A stretch of DNA of 7,270 bases from Actinomycetes bacterium (GCA_021823045.1 JAKAPB010000086.1:1-7270); one strand, 5' to 3'; counted from the stretch's first letter, positions 1 through 7,263 are shown. The notes: generated from the sequence alone by a model not told the origin. Translations and numbers: made by a program.

Positions 1-2
1 CC

Positions 3-77
3 GTGGAGATGGAAGCTCTGGCCAGTCGTTGGACTTCGGTTCAACAACTGGTGAAACTACCGTCGTCGAAGCAGTAA
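3..77 (+). CDS. Possible 3' end of an unidentified upstream gene
   Basis: The window opens inside a frame that reads 24 residues, ending LVKLPSSKQ, before a TAA at 75-77. I chose this frame because its third-position base use resembles that of the genes downstream. A second + frame (from base 2 to a TAA at 110-112, ending SERQTNDSKFV) is also open and cannot be excluded, and the minus strand is partly open too. The fragment is too short to recognise. In many actinobacteria ligA lies upstream of gatC, but neither tail looks like a LigA BRCT domain. No terminator is visible between this end and gatC. Confidence 0.3.
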   Translation: MEMEALASRWTSVQQLVKLPSSKQ

Positions 78-107
78 GTGAACGTCAGACGAACGATAGC
101 AAGTTTG

Positions 108-113
108 TATAAG
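108..113 (+). promoter_or_regulatory. Possible -10 box (TATAAG) upstream of gatC
   Basis: TATAAG matches the TATAAT consensus at five of six positions. It would place transcription start near base 120, giving a leader of roughly 68 nt before the preferred gatC start. No convincing -35 hexamer lies 16-18 bp upstream, so this is a weak prediction from sequence alone. It sits in the 110 bp between the upstream frame and gatC, which holds nothing else I recognise. Confidence 0.3.
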
Positions 114-187
114 TTTCATGGAACGGTATGTGAAATTCAGCCGCCCAGTTACTCCAGATGGAGCTCTTTGGCTTTAGGATCTCTGAC

Positions 188-490
188 ATGTCCAGTCGTA
201 TTTCTCCAAAAGAGGTCGCCCACGTGGCGATGCTCGCTCGGCTCTCGCTTACCGAACAAGAAGCGGAGCTCTACGCTTCCCAGCTCTCTTCCGTCTTGGA
301 TCACGCCAGTGATATTGAGTCTTTAGATATCCATGATTTAGAGGTCACCGCCCATCCACTTGGACTGGTAAATCGCACCAGGAGCGATTCTGTCGTCTCT
401 GGACTGAGCCAAGCCGAAGCCTTGTCTCAGGCGCCCGATGAGCAACAAGGAATGTTCTCCGTGCCACCGGTCTTAGGCGAACCGTCATGA
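188..490 (+). CDS. gatC: Asp-tRNA(Asn)/Glu-tRNA(Gln) amidotransferase subunit C
   Basis: GatC is the small subunit of the GatCAB amidotransferase. In the family it wraps around GatA and GatB and stabilises the complex. The protein is 100 residues, a usual length. The N-terminal helix ISPKEVAHVAMLARL and the C-terminal block SQAPDEQQGMFSVPPVLGE are typical of GatC, as is the central HPLGLVNRTRSD stretch. I start it at ATG 188, because AGGA at 176-179 lies 8 nt upstream and MSSRIS is a normal GatC beginning. The in-frame ATG 158 would add ten atypical residues and has no ribosome site. The stop codon overlaps the gatA start (ATGA at 487-490), so the two are probably translationally coupled. Confidence 0.93.
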   Translation: MSSRISPKEVAHVAMLARLSLTEQEAELYASQLSSVLDHASDIESLDIHDLEVTAHPLGLVNRTRSDSVVSGLSQAEALSQAPDEQQGMFSVPPVLGEPS

Positions 491-1968
491 GCGAGCGGAT
501 CAACATGAGCGCCTTCGAAATAGCCGAGGCGGTTAGCAACCAAAAGGTTACGGCGACATCGGTCATAGAGAAGTCCCTGGCTGTAGCGGAAGCCCTGAAC
601 TCGAAATTGAATGCCTTCTTAGCCATAGACAGAGAGGGTGCATTGCGAGCGGCGGCGAAGGTTGATTCGATCATCGCCAGCGGGGGATCACCTGGTCGAC
701 TAGCTGGGGTTCCGATAGCCCTAAAGGACAACATGTGTAAAGTTGGCCTACCGACCACCTGTGGTTCCAGAATCTTGCAGGGTTGGATTCCACCATATGA
801 CGCAACGGTGACGAAACTCTTAGAAAAAGAGGGAGCGATCATCGTCGGCAAGACCAATCTTGACGAGTTCGCGATGGGCTCCTCTACCGAGAACTCCGCC
901 TACGGCCCAACCCTCAATCCCGTCGACCTGACAAGGGTGCCCGGTGGTTCTTCGGGCGGCTCGGCATCGAGTGTGGCGGCGGGGATCGTCCCAGTTGCCC
1001 TCGGATCCGATACCGGCGGGTCTATTCGTCAACCAGCGTCTCTGTGCGGGGTTGTCGGTGTCAAGCCCACCTACGGGAGGGTCTCCCGATATGGTCTCGT
1101 TGCCTTTGCTTCGTCATTAGATCAGATTGGACCCTTTTCCTCTACCGTAATGGACTCTGCCCTAACCTTAGAAGTGATCGCCGGCTTCGATCCCAAGGAT
1201 TCGACTTCTTACGACGAACAGATGGGATCACTAAGTGCGCAAAAGGGCCTTTCGGTCCAAGGGTTACGAGTGGGGATAGTCACGGAGTTTGTCGAAGGCA
1301 GCGAGCCAGAGGTAGTTAGCGCCCTCAGGGGGGCCGCCGATGCACTCGCTAGCCTTGGTGCGGAAATAGTCGAGATCTCTATCCCAGAGACCAAGCTCGG
1401 CCTTTCTGCCTACTACCTGATCGCCCCGGCCGAAGCTTCGTCCAATCTGGCTCGCTTCGACGGAGTGCGCTTCGGACTTAGGGTCGAGGGTTCAAATATC
1501 GAAGAGACAAACGTACTAACTCGAACTCAAGGATTTGGTGCGGAGGTAAAGAGGCGGATCATGCTGGGGACCTACGCTTTGTCTTCGGGCTATTATGACG
1601 CCTATTACGCCAAGGCTCAGCAGGTAAGAACGCTAATTAAGTCGGGATTCGAGCGGGCTTACGAGCAGGTGGATGTGCTGATTTCCCCCGTCTCACCTAC
1701 AACAGCGTTCATGCTCGGCGAGAAGTCCCTCGATCCGCTAACAATGTACCTCTCCGATGTCTGCACAATTCCGAGCAACCTAGCGGGTCACCCGGCGATG
1801 TCGGTGCCTTACGCTTTTGATTCCCAGGGTCTCCCTATAGGAGTCCAGATACTAGCCCCGGCGCTTAGGGAGGATCTGATGTTTAGATTGGCCTTCGCAT
1901 TGGAGGGGTCGTCTAGAGGAGCCCCTTCACTGGACGCTTCCTTAGAGGAGGTGATAAGTCATGAATAA
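487..1968 (+). CDS. gatA: Asp-tRNA(Asn)/Glu-tRNA(Gln) amidotransferase subunit A (glutaminase)
   Basis: GatA is the amidase-family subunit that releases ammonia from glutamine and passes it to GatB for transamidation of mischarged tRNA in the cytoplasm. At 493 residues it is full length. The amidase signature [10 protein letters not shown] (153-162) is intact. The Ser-cisSer-Lys triad is visible as K80 (in GVPIALKDN), S155 and S179 (in [11 protein letters not shown]). Family positions that hold glutamine also appear: Y310 in [15 protein letters not shown]356/R357 in [18 protein letters not shown], and D424 in [14 protein letters not shown]. The start overlaps the gatC stop by 4 bp and has only a weak AGGCG-like ribosome site, so it probably depends on translation of gatC. 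The gene ends 8 bp inside gatB. Confidence 0.97.
   Translation: MSERINMSAFEIAEAVSNQKVTATSVIEKSLAVAEALNSKLNAFLAIDREGALRAAAKVDSIIASGGSPGRLAGVPIALKDNMCKVGLPTTCGSRILQGWIPPYDATVTKLLEKEGAIIVGKTNLDEFAMGSSTENSAYGPTLNPVDLTRVPGGSSGGSASSVAAGIVPVALGSDTGGSIRQPASLCGVVGVKPTYGRVSRYGLVAFASSLDQIGPFSSTVMDSALTLEVIAGFDPKDSTSYDEQMGSLSAQKGLSVQGLRVGIVTEFVEGSEPEVVSALRGAADALASLGAEIVEISIPETKLGLSAYYLIAPAEASSNLARFDGVRFGLRVEGSNIEETNVLTRTQGFGAEVKRRIMLGTYALSSGYYDAYYAKAQQVRTLIKSGFERAYEQVDVLISPVSPTTAFMLGEKSLDPLTMYLSDVCTIPSNLAGHPAMSVPYAFDSQGLPIGVQILAPALREDLMFRLAFALEGSSRGAPSLDASLEEVISHE
1946..1955 (+). promoter_or_regulatory. Extended Shine-Dalgarno for gatB inside the gatA 3' end
   Basis: AGGAGGTGAT is complementary over ten consecutive bases to the usual 3' end of 16S rRNA (anti-SD CACCTCCT and flank). 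GGAGG ends 9 nt before ATG 1961. The site is built from codons of the GatA tail (EEVIS), so gatA coding sequence doubles as the gatB ribosome site. It fixes the gatB start firmly. Confidence 0.9.
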
Positions 1969-3448
1969 CCTGGAGACCAATCAGCGTGATCTAGCGGTTA
2001 GCGGGGAATCTGAATTTCTTCCAGACGGTTGGGAGCTGATCTGCGGGCTAGAAGTGCATACCGAGCTGAAGACCAGGACCAAACTCTTTTGCGGTTGTGA
2101 AAACGTCTTTGGCGCGCAAGCTAATACCAACGTCTGCCCGACCTGCTTAGGCCTACCGGGATCGCTGCCGGTGCTAAATGAGAGGGCGTTGGAGATAGCG
2201 GCGATGATCGGGATAGCACTTTCTGCGAAGGTGCAGGCGTCGATCTTCCATCGCAAGAACTACTTCTATCCCGACATGCCGAAAGATTTCCAGATCTCTC
2301 AGTATGACATACCGTTAAACGCCGACGGATACCTGATGCTGCCTAGCGGCAAGAGGATCGGAATCGAAAGGGCACACGTCGAAGAGGATACCGGAAAGAT
2401 CACCCACTTAGGCGGGACTTCGGGAAGGATCCACGGTGCCGAACGGGCACTTATCGACTACAACCGCAGCGGGGTACCGCTAGTTGAGATAGTTTCACGA
2501 CCCGATATAGCTTCTCCGGAAGAGGCTAGAGAGTACGTTAGCGAGCTCCGATCTACCTTGGTGGCTATTGGCGCCTCTGATGGGAAGATGGAGGAGGGTT
2601 CGTTGAGGGTCGATGCCAACGTTTCGGTGCGTCCAATCGGGGAGACGCCTTTTAGAACTCGTTGTGAGATCAAGAACCTGAACTCGTTACGGTCCTTGGT
2701 CCGCGCAATTACCTTCGAAGCTCGCAGGCAGGTTGCGGCTTATTTAGCCGGTGAAAAGGTTACTCAGCAGACCAGACATTGGGATGAAAGTGCTGGCCGA
2801 ACCGTCGCTCTTCGAAACAAGGAAGAGGCGGAAGACTATCGGTACTTCCCCGAGCCTGACCTTGTGCCGCTGAGGCCAAGCGAAGTGTGGATTGAGGGTC
2901 TTAGGTCCCAATTGGGTGAGCTTCCCAAGGAGAGGCGGGCGAGGCTTGTCGAGAGTCTCGGATTAACCGGTACAAACGATCAGATCGAGACGGCAATATC
3001 GGTCGAGTTATACCCCTTCGTAAGCTCAGCATTAGCCGCAGGGCTTGACCCAAAGATTGCGGTAGCTCGATGTGCCAATGAGCTTGCGAGCTTGACGCCA
3101 TTGGATGAAGCATTCGAAATCTCCTGGTTCGTCGAGCTTTTGAGGATGGAGGTAGCGGGTGAAGTGTCGGCGACACAAGCCAAGTCGATCCTCGTCGAAG
3201 TAGCGAAGAATCTGATAGCGCCGAGGGTCGCCCAAGAGAGACTCGGAATTTCGCAGCTCACGGATGATCAATTGACCAAAACTATCAATGAGGCAATTTT
3301 GCAATATCCGAAGGAGTGGGAGCGTTTTCGGACCGGCGAGGCTCAGCTGCAGGGCTTTTTCGTCGGAAAGATTATGAAAGTAACCTCGGGAAAGGCCGAT
3401 GGAAAGGCCGTTGTTAGGATTTTACTCGCCTTGGCAGAGCAACGTTGA
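1961..3448 (+). CDS. gatB: Asp-tRNA(Asn)/Glu-tRNA(Gln) amidotransferase subunit B (kinase/transamidase)
   Basis: GatB phosphorylates the Glu or Asp on mischarged tRNA(Gln) or tRNA(Asn) with ATP, then replaces the phosphate with ammonia from GatA. The protein is 495 residues, within the usual range. After a 24-residue tail the catalytic domain opens with WELICGLEVHTEL. Cys44, Cys46, Cys59 and Cys62 form the CxC/CxxC set found in zinc-containing GatB proteins. The acid-rich HVEEDTGK block is at 138-145 and the GatB signature IDYNRSGVPLVE at 164-175. The C-terminal part, from about residue 345, is the helical/YqeY tRNA-binding region, ending with the GKADGKAVVRIL segment. It overlaps gatA by 8 bp. 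Unlike the Streptomyces arrangement I recall, there is no pfkA between gatA and gatB. Confidence 0.97.
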   Translation: MNNLETNQRDLAVSGESEFLPDGWELICGLEVHTELKTRTKLFCGCENVFGAQANTNVCPTCLGLPGSLPVLNERALEIAAMIGIALSAKVQASIFHRKNYFYPDMPKDFQISQYDIPLNADGYLMLPSGKRIGIERAHVEEDTGKITHLGGTSGRIHGAERALIDYNRSGVPLVEIVSRPDIASPEEAREYVSELRSTLVAIGASDGKMEEGSLRVDANVSVRPIGETPFRTRCEIKNLNSLRSLVRAITFEARRQVAAYLAGEKVTQQTRHWDESAGRTVALRNKEEAEDYRYFPEPDLVPLRPSEVWIEGLRSQLGELPKERRARLVESLGLTGTNDQIETAISVELYPFVSSALAAGLDPKIAVARCANELASLTPLDEAFEISWFVELLRMEVAGEVSATQAKSILVEVAKNLIAPRVAQERLGISQLTDDQLTKTINEAILQYPKEWERFRTGEAQLQGFFVGKIMKVTSGKADGKAVVRILLALAEQR

Positions 3449-3477
3449 AGCCTGGTCATTGAACGGGGCCATCGACC

Positions 3478-3483
3478 TATAAG
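3478..3483 (+). promoter_or_regulatory. Possible -10 box (TATAAG) upstream of ilvD
   Basis: This is the same hexamer as upstream of gatC. It lies in the 79 bp between the gatB stop and the preferred ilvD start and would put transcription start near base 3490. The only -35-like hexamer, TTGAAC at 3459-3464, is 13 bp away, which is too close for a standard sigma-70-type promoter. No terminator separates gatB from ilvD, so ilvD may also be read from the gat operon. Confidence 0.3.
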
Positions 3484-3527
3484 GTGCAGAAGAGAACTTT
3501 GAGAAGTCGGACTTGGGAGTGGTGAGA

Positions 3528-5222
3528 TTGAACCAGAATCGGGACCTTTCGGAAAAGAGGCCATCGAGCAAGGTCGTTACGGACGGTTACCGCAGGGCAC
3601 CTGCTAGGGCGATGCTGAGGGCGGTTGGGATGGAGGACGAAGACTTCCAAAAGCCACAGGTGGCCGTAGCGTCTTCCTTCAACGACGTGACTCCTTGCAA
3701 CATGTCCCTCGCAGAGCTGACGCGCCATGCCAAGATGGGAATTCGCAAAGCGGGTGGCTACCCATTTGAGTTCTCAACGATCGCAGTGTCCGACGGCATC
3801 TCCATGGGTTTTGAGGGGATGAAGGCCTCCTTGGTCTCTCGGGAGATAATCTGCGACTCGGTGGAGGCGATGATGCACGCAGAGGGGTTTGACGCAATGG
3901 TCACCCTCGCTGGATGCGACAAGTCGCTCCCGGGCATGCTGATGGCGGCGGCCCGATCGAATCTGCCCTCGGTGTTTCTCTACGGTGGCACGATCCTGCC
4001 GGGCCATCTAAACGGCAAGTCGATCGATCTGGTAGACGTCTTTGAAGCGGTTGGATCCTACTCTGCTGGGGCATTGACCGACGAAGAACTCTCGCTAATC
4101 GAGAGGAATGCCTGTCCTACTATCGGTAGCTGTGGTGGCATGTTTACCGCCAACACCATGGCTTCGGTAGCGGAGGCCCTCGGAATGAGCATCCTCGGAT
4201 CGGCCTCCGCTCCGGCGGTGGACAGGAAGCGGACGGACTTTGCCTTCCTATCGGGGGAGATGGCGGTCAATCTCTTAGTAGAAGGGATCACGACGAGGCA
4301 GATCCTGACCAAAGCCGCTTTTGAGAATGCTATATCCGCTGTAATGGCGCTAGGTGGATCGACCAATGCAGTGCTTCACTTGATGGCGATAGCCTATGAG
4401 GCGGAAGTCGATCTGACTTTGGACGACTTCAACCGGATCGCCAAGAGGGTGCCCCATATCGCCGACACTAAGCCACACGGGAAGTTTCATATGAGCGATA
4501 TTGAGGCGATTGGCGGAATTCCGGTAGTTCTGCAGGAGTTGGCGAGTCGAGGACTGCTTAACCTTGACGCACTAACCGTCAGTGGCAAGACAATGGGGGA
4601 GAACCTCGACGCAATTAAGCCTCCAAAGCCCGATGGGGTTGTGATCCACGATCTTGACCACCCGATCCATAAAGTCGGTGGCATCGCTATTTTGTCTGGA
4701 TCGCTAGCTCCCAAGGGCTCGGTGGTAAAAGTTGCGGGAATCGACGTCGATTACTTTGAGGGTACAGCGAGGGTATTCAACGGTGAAGAAGCGGCATTGG
4801 ACGCAATCCTCGCTGGTGAAATTGAGCCAAACACAGTCGTAGTAATACGCTACGAGGGTCCAAAGGGCGGTCCCGGGATGCGTGAGATGCTCGCAGTAAC
4901 TGGAGCGATGAAGGGCGCGGGAAGGGGTGCCGACTCGGCACTAGTTACCGACGGGCGATTCTCCGGGGGAACTCATGGTCTGTGTATCGGCCACGTTTCG
5001 CCCGAAGCGGTCGACATGGGACCGATTGCTCTCGTAAAAGACGGAGACAAGATAGTCATCGACGTCGAAAAGCACACCCTCAATCTGGTAGTTGACGAGA
5101 AAGAACTTGCTGATAGGCAGGCGGGAGTAACCCATCCAGAACCGAAATATACACGAGGATTTCTGGCAAAGTATGCAAAATTAGTCAAAGGAGCTGAAAT
5201 AGGTGCCGTTACCGGAGCCTAG
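3528..5222 (+). CDS. ilvD: Dihydroxyacid dehydratase
   Basis: IlvD dehydrates 2,3-dihydroxy-isovalerate and -methylvalerate to the 2-keto acids that are transaminated to valine and isoleucine. With the start chosen here it has 564 residues, a normal length. Three cysteines expected to bind a [2Fe-2S] cluster are visible: C57 (TPCNMS), C130 (AGCDKSLPG) and C202 (IGSCGGM). D89, D131 and E453 fit Mg2+ ligands. K132 is the lysine of the CDK motif, carbamylated in characterised members, and S479 in [11 protein letters not shown] is the likely catalytic base. The frame opens at TTG 3513 with GTG at 3519 and 3522. I prefer TTG 3528 (reading MNQNRD) because GGGAG at 3515-3519 lies 8 nt before it. Function is clear; the exact start is not. 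Confidence 0.95.
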   Translation: MNQNRDLSEKRPSSKVVTDGYRRAPARAMLRAVGMEDEDFQKPQVAVASSFNDVTPCNMSLAELTRHAKMGIRKAGGYPFEFSTIAVSDGISMGFEGMKASLVSREIICDSVEAMMHAEGFDAMVTLAGCDKSLPGMLMAAARSNLPSVFLYGGTILPGHLNGKSIDLVDVFEAVGSYSAGALTDEELSLIERNACPTIGSCGGMFTANTMASVAEALGMSILGSASAPAVDRKRTDFAFLSGEMAVNLLVEGITTRQILTKAAFENAISAVMALGGSTNAVLHLMAIAYEAEVDLTLDDFNRIAKRVPHIADTKPHGKFHMSDIEAIGGIPVVLQELASRGLLNLDALTVSGKTMGENLDAIKPPKPDGVVIHDLDHPIHKVGGIAILSGSLAPKGSVVKVAGIDVDYFEGTARVFNGEEAALDAILAGEIEPNTVVVIRYEGPKGGPGMREMLAVTGAMKGAGRGADSALVTDGRFSGGTHGLCIGHVSPEAVDMGPIALVKDGDKIVIDVEKHTLNLVVDEKELADRQAGVTHPEPKYTRGFLAKYAKLVKGAEIGAVTGA

Positions 5223-5240
5223 AGGTGTTTTGTTAGCGGC

Positions 5241-5246
5241 TAGTAT
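5241..5246 (+). promoter_or_regulatory. Predicted -10 box (TAGTAT) for the ilvB leader transcript
   Basis: TAGTAT fits the actinobacterial TAnnnT -10 pattern. It ends six bases before A5253, the first base of the leader ATG, which is the expected distance to a transcription start. Transcription would then begin at the start codon itself, giving a leaderless mRNA. No good -35 hexamer is visible around 5218-5223, a common situation in actinobacterial promoters. The prediction rests on sequence and geometry only. Confidence 0.45.
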
Positions 5247-5252
5247 GTCCCC

Positions 5253-5294
5253 ATGGCAAATTTCGCCTCAGAGATCGTAGTACTTCCTTCGTAG
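5253..5294 (+). CDS. Putative branched-chain leader peptide of the ilvB attenuator
   Basis: This 13-codon ORF encodes MANFASEIVVLPS and contains ATC GTA GTA CTT, four consecutive codons for Ile, Val, Val and Leu, at 5274-5285. These are the end products of the pathway that ilvB begins. Its TAG stop (5292-5294) lies inside the 5' arm of a strong hairpin, and an intrinsic terminator follows 25 bases later. This is the architecture of leader peptides in amino-acid attenuators, which are known upstream of ilvB operons in actinobacteria and enterics. No Shine-Dalgarno precedes the ATG and an in-frame TAG at 5241-5243 blocks any upstream extension, so translation would have to be leaderless. The peptide is inferred to act in cis by ribosome stalling and to have no function after release. 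Confidence 0.65.
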   Translation: MANFASEIVVLPS

Positions 5295-5319
5295 CGTAGC
5301 GGGTCACCCGGTGCGCTAC
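5291..5319 (+). promoter_or_regulatory. Attenuator hairpin overlapping the leader stop codon
   Basis: Bases 5291-5303 (GTAGCGTAGCGGG) face 5307-5319 (CCCGGTGCGCTAC) around a TCA loop. Of 13 positions, 11 are Watson-Crick pairs, one is U-G (5297/5313) and one is a G-G mismatch (5299/5311). The 5' arm carries GTAGCG twice, at 5291-5296 and 5296-5301. The CGCTAC at 5314-5319 can therefore also pair with the second copy in a slipped register. The leader stop codon lies in the arm, so a ribosome finishing the peptide would cover it, while one stalled on the Ile-Val-Val codons would not. The hairpin abuts the terminator with no spacer. Confidence 0.65.
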
Positions 5320-5347
5320 AAGACCTCCCCCTCGGGGAGGTCTTTTT
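5320..5347 (+). terminator. Intrinsic terminator (attenuator) upstream of ilvB
   Basis: AAGACCTCCCC (5320-5330) pairs perfectly with GGGGAGGTCTT (5334-5344) around a CTC loop, an 11-bp stem running into TTTTT at 5343-5347. It is a textbook Rho-independent terminator on the + strand. It lies about 100 bp after the ilvD stop and 200 bp before ilvB. It can stop ilvD transcription as well, but its position right after the Ile-Val-Val-Leu leader peptide favours a role as the regulated terminator of an ilvB attenuator. Confidence 0.9.
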
Positions 5348-5530
5348 GTTTATCCGCACCAAAAGTGGTTCATGCTGCAGTGAGTCCTGGGAGACTTTAG
5401 GGTTTTTGAACGCGAATGGCCGTGTGTGGGTTGTGTCCGCCGGAGTTTCGGTGGAAACGGGTAGATCGCAGTTGAATGGCGATCGAGTGCAGTGAGACGG
5501 CACCCAGATTGGGGCCGAAGTTCTAGCTTT
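5348..5530 (+). other. Non-coding leader between attenuator terminator and ilvB
   Basis: Together with the leader elements above, this completes the 322 bp gene-free gap between ilvD and ilvB. I see no credible gene here. One hairpin is clear: TCCGCCG (5436-5442) with CGGTGGA (5449-5455), seven pairs including one G-U, around the loop GAGTTT. A weak five-pair hairpin (5382-5386 with 5393-5397) lies a few bases before a TTTTT run at 5403-5407. Two tiny ORFs (5416-5475 and 5476-5526) have no ribosome sites and no informative residues. No second promoter is convincing. Confidence 0.5.
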
Positions 5531-5536
5531 GAGGAG
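5531..5536 (+). promoter_or_regulatory. Ribosome binding site of ilvB
   Basis: GAGGAG lies 8 nt upstream of ATG 5545, and no competing start is nearby. It supports the ilvB start and shows that ilvB is translated independently of the leader peptide, as expected if regulation is at transcription. Confidence 0.85.
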
Positions 5537-5544
5537 TTAGCAAG

Positions 5545-7263
5545 ATGCAACTGACAGGTGCCCAGGCGCTGATCAAAAGTCTTGAGATGGAGCAGGTAGA
5601 GGTTATATTTGGCCTTCCCGGGGGGGCGATTCTTCCGGTATATGACCCACTTTTAGACTCGACCATCAGGCATATCTTGGTAAGGCACGAACAGGGTGCT
5701 GGCCACGCCGCCGAAGGCTATGCACACGTCACGGGGCGTCCGGGTGTTGCGATGGTGACCTCGGGGCCAGCGGCGACGAACATCGTTACCGCTCTCGCAG
5801 ACGCCTACATGGATTCGATCCCTCTGGTAGTGATCACCGGGCAGGTCGGGACGAGTTTGATCGGCACCGATGCCTTCCAAGAAGCCGACACTACCGGAAT
5901 CACGATGAGCGTCACCAAGCACAACTGGTTAATTACTGATGCCTCGCAGATCCCAACGGTCATCCGAGAGGCATTTCACGTCGCAACGACCGGCCGACCG
6001 GGTCCTGTCCTTATTGACTTGCCAAAGGACGTTTCTAACCAGGCCATGGAGTGGTATTGGCCAGAGAGTGTCGACCTTCCGGGCTATAAGCCAACGCTCA
6101 AGGGTCATCCAAAGATGATCCAGGAGGCCGCAAAGCTGATCTCGAGGTCGCTTCGCCCGGTCCTGTACGTCGGGGGTGGTGTGCTAAGAGCGGGAGCGAC
6201 GAAGGAACTTCTGACACTGGCTGAGCACTGTGGAATACCGGTGGTGACAACCCTCATGGCGAGGGGAGCTTTCCCAGACGATAACCCGCTTTGCCTCGGG
6301 ATGCCGGGTATGCACGGCAACTACACAGCGGTGACTTCGATGCAGAAGTCCGACCTGTTGATTACCTTGGGGGCGCGTTTTGACGATCGTGTCACGGGCA
6401 ATGTCGCGGGCTTTGCTCCCTACGCCAAGGTCATTCATGTCGATATCGATCCAGCTGAACTCGGCAAGATCAGAAACCCAGACGTCCCGATTGTTGGGGA
6501 TCTGAAGTTGGTGATTCCCGAGCTGATCAGGGAGATCAAGAAGCTAAAGGTCGATACTAAGAGCCAACTTGAGCCGTGGATAGCCGAGCTTGACGCCTGG
6601 CGTGAAAAGTATCCGTTGAGCTATGAACAGGACCCAGGCGGGCGTCCACTAAAGCCGCAGTATGTCATCGAGAAGTTGAAGAAGATGGCACCGTCAGACA
6701 CCATCGTGGTCTCTGGGGTTGGTCAGCATCAGATGTGGGCATCACAGTTTTGGAAGTTCAATCACCCCAATACCTGGGTGAATTCGGGAGGACTCGGAAC
6801 TATGGGCTTTGCGGTTCCAGCGGCTCTTGGTGCAAAGGTCGGGAGGCCGGACAAGGTGGTCTGGGCGATTGACGGCGATGGCTGTTTTCAGATGACCGCA
6901 CAGGAGCTCGTCACCGCTACCGCTGAGAGGATCCCAATCAAGGTAGCTATCCTAAACAACGCCTATTTGGGGATGGTGAGGCAGTGGCAGGAGATGTTCT
7001 ACGACCAACGCTATTCAGAGGTATACCTCTCTCCTGACCTTCCTGACTACGTCAAGTGGGCGGAGGCAATGGGATGCGTCGGGATCAGGGTCGACAGCGC
7101 AGATGAGGTCGAAGTCGCTATCGAGAAAGCAAACTCTATAAATGATCGCCCGGTCGTGATCGACTTCAGGACAGACACATGGGAAAAGGTATTTCCGATG
7201 GTGCCAGCGGGCAAGACAAATGACGAGATCGTGATCGGACCACAAGAAATGGAGAGAAAGTGA
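5545..7263 (+). CDS. ilvB: Acetolactate synthase (acetohydroxyacid synthase) large subunit
   Basis: This is the ThDP-dependent catalytic subunit that condenses two pyruvates, or pyruvate with 2-ketobutyrate, in the first common step of valine, leucine and isoleucine synthesis. At 572 residues it is full length. The N-terminal PYR domain has [13 protein letters not shown] (22-34) and the catalytic E49 in [14 protein letters not shown]. The central domain contains [10 protein letters not shown] (276-285). The C-terminal PP domain carries the ThDP/Mg motif GDG (444-446) through NN (471-472). W481 in MVRQWQEMF and F111 in GTDAFQEAD are conserved channel residues. The site equivalent to plant P197 is G101 (QVGTSLIG), a natural bacterial variant as far as I recall. 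The VFPMVPAG tail supports biosynthetic AHAS rather than a catabolic enzyme. It is the first gene behind the attenuator. Confidence 0.97.
   Translation: MQLTGAQALIKSLEMEQVEVIFGLPGGAILPVYDPLLDSTIRHILVRHEQGAGHAAEGYAHVTGRPGVAMVTSGPAATNIVTALADAYMDSIPLVVITGQVGTSLIGTDAFQEADTTGITMSVTKHNWLITDASQIPTVIREAFHVATTGRPGPVLIDLPKDVSNQAMEWYWPESVDLPGYKPTLKGHPKMIQEAAKLISRSLRPVLYVGGGVLRAGATKELLTLAEHCGIPVVTTLMARGAFPDDNPLCLGMPGMHGNYTAVTSMQKSDLLITLGARFDDRVTGNVAGFAPYAKVIHVDIDPAELGKIRNPDVPIVGDLKLVIPELIREIKKLKVDTKSQLEPWIAELDAWREKYPLSYEQDPGGRPLKPQYVIEKLKKMAPSDTIVVSGVGQHQMWASQFWKFNHPNTWVNSGGLGTMGFAVPAALGAKVGRPDKVVWAIDGDGCFQMTAQELVTATAERIPIKVAILNNAYLGMVRQWQEMFYDQRYSEVYLSPDLPDYVKWAEAMGCVGIRVDSADEVEVAIEKANSINDRPVVIDFRTDTWEKVFPMVPAGKTNDEIVIGPQEMERK

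Noticed and set aside
78..326. Reading frame starting at GTG 78 and overlapping gatC in another frame
   Set aside because: Its product resembles no family I know, it has no ribosome site and it overlaps the clear GatC coding sequence.
345..857. Long minus-strand open frames opposite gatC/gatA and the other genes
   Set aside because: They lie antisense to strongly conserved enzymes, show no family resemblance and are expected by-products of coding-strand composition.
3459..3483. A complete promoter TTGAAC...TATAAG upstream of ilvD
   Set aside because: The spacing is 13 bp, well short of the usual 16-18. I kept only the -10 box as a weak candidate.
5245..5280. Overlapping ORF MSPWQISPQRS starting at ATG 5245
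   Set aside because: It has no ribosome site and no branched-chain codon run, and it ends before the hairpin. The frame starting at 5253 fits an attenuator far better.
5253..5347. A T-box riboswitch as the control element before ilvB
   Set aside because: Only about 95 bases lie between the TAGTAT box and the terminator end, too few for specifier and antiterminator domains, and the T-box core (TGGnACCGCG-like) is absent. A leader ORF with Ile-Val-Val-Leu codons explains the region better.
5382..5407. A second terminator before ilvB
   Set aside because: The stem is at most five pairs with a G-U, contains few G-C pairs and is separated from the TTTTT run by several bases, so it is unlikely to terminate.
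5416..5526. Two small ORFs (MAVCGLC... at 5416-5475 and MAIECSE... at 5476-5526) after the terminator
   Set aside because: They lack Shine-Dalgarno sequences, recognisable motifs or control codons, and ORFs this short arise by chance. The TGA-ATG junction between them is not enough evidence.
5640..5880. G101 of IlvB as an acquired herbicide-resistance change at the plant P197 position
   Set aside because: As far as I recall, bacterial enzymes naturally vary at this site, including glycine in actinobacteria, so it is not evidence of selection.
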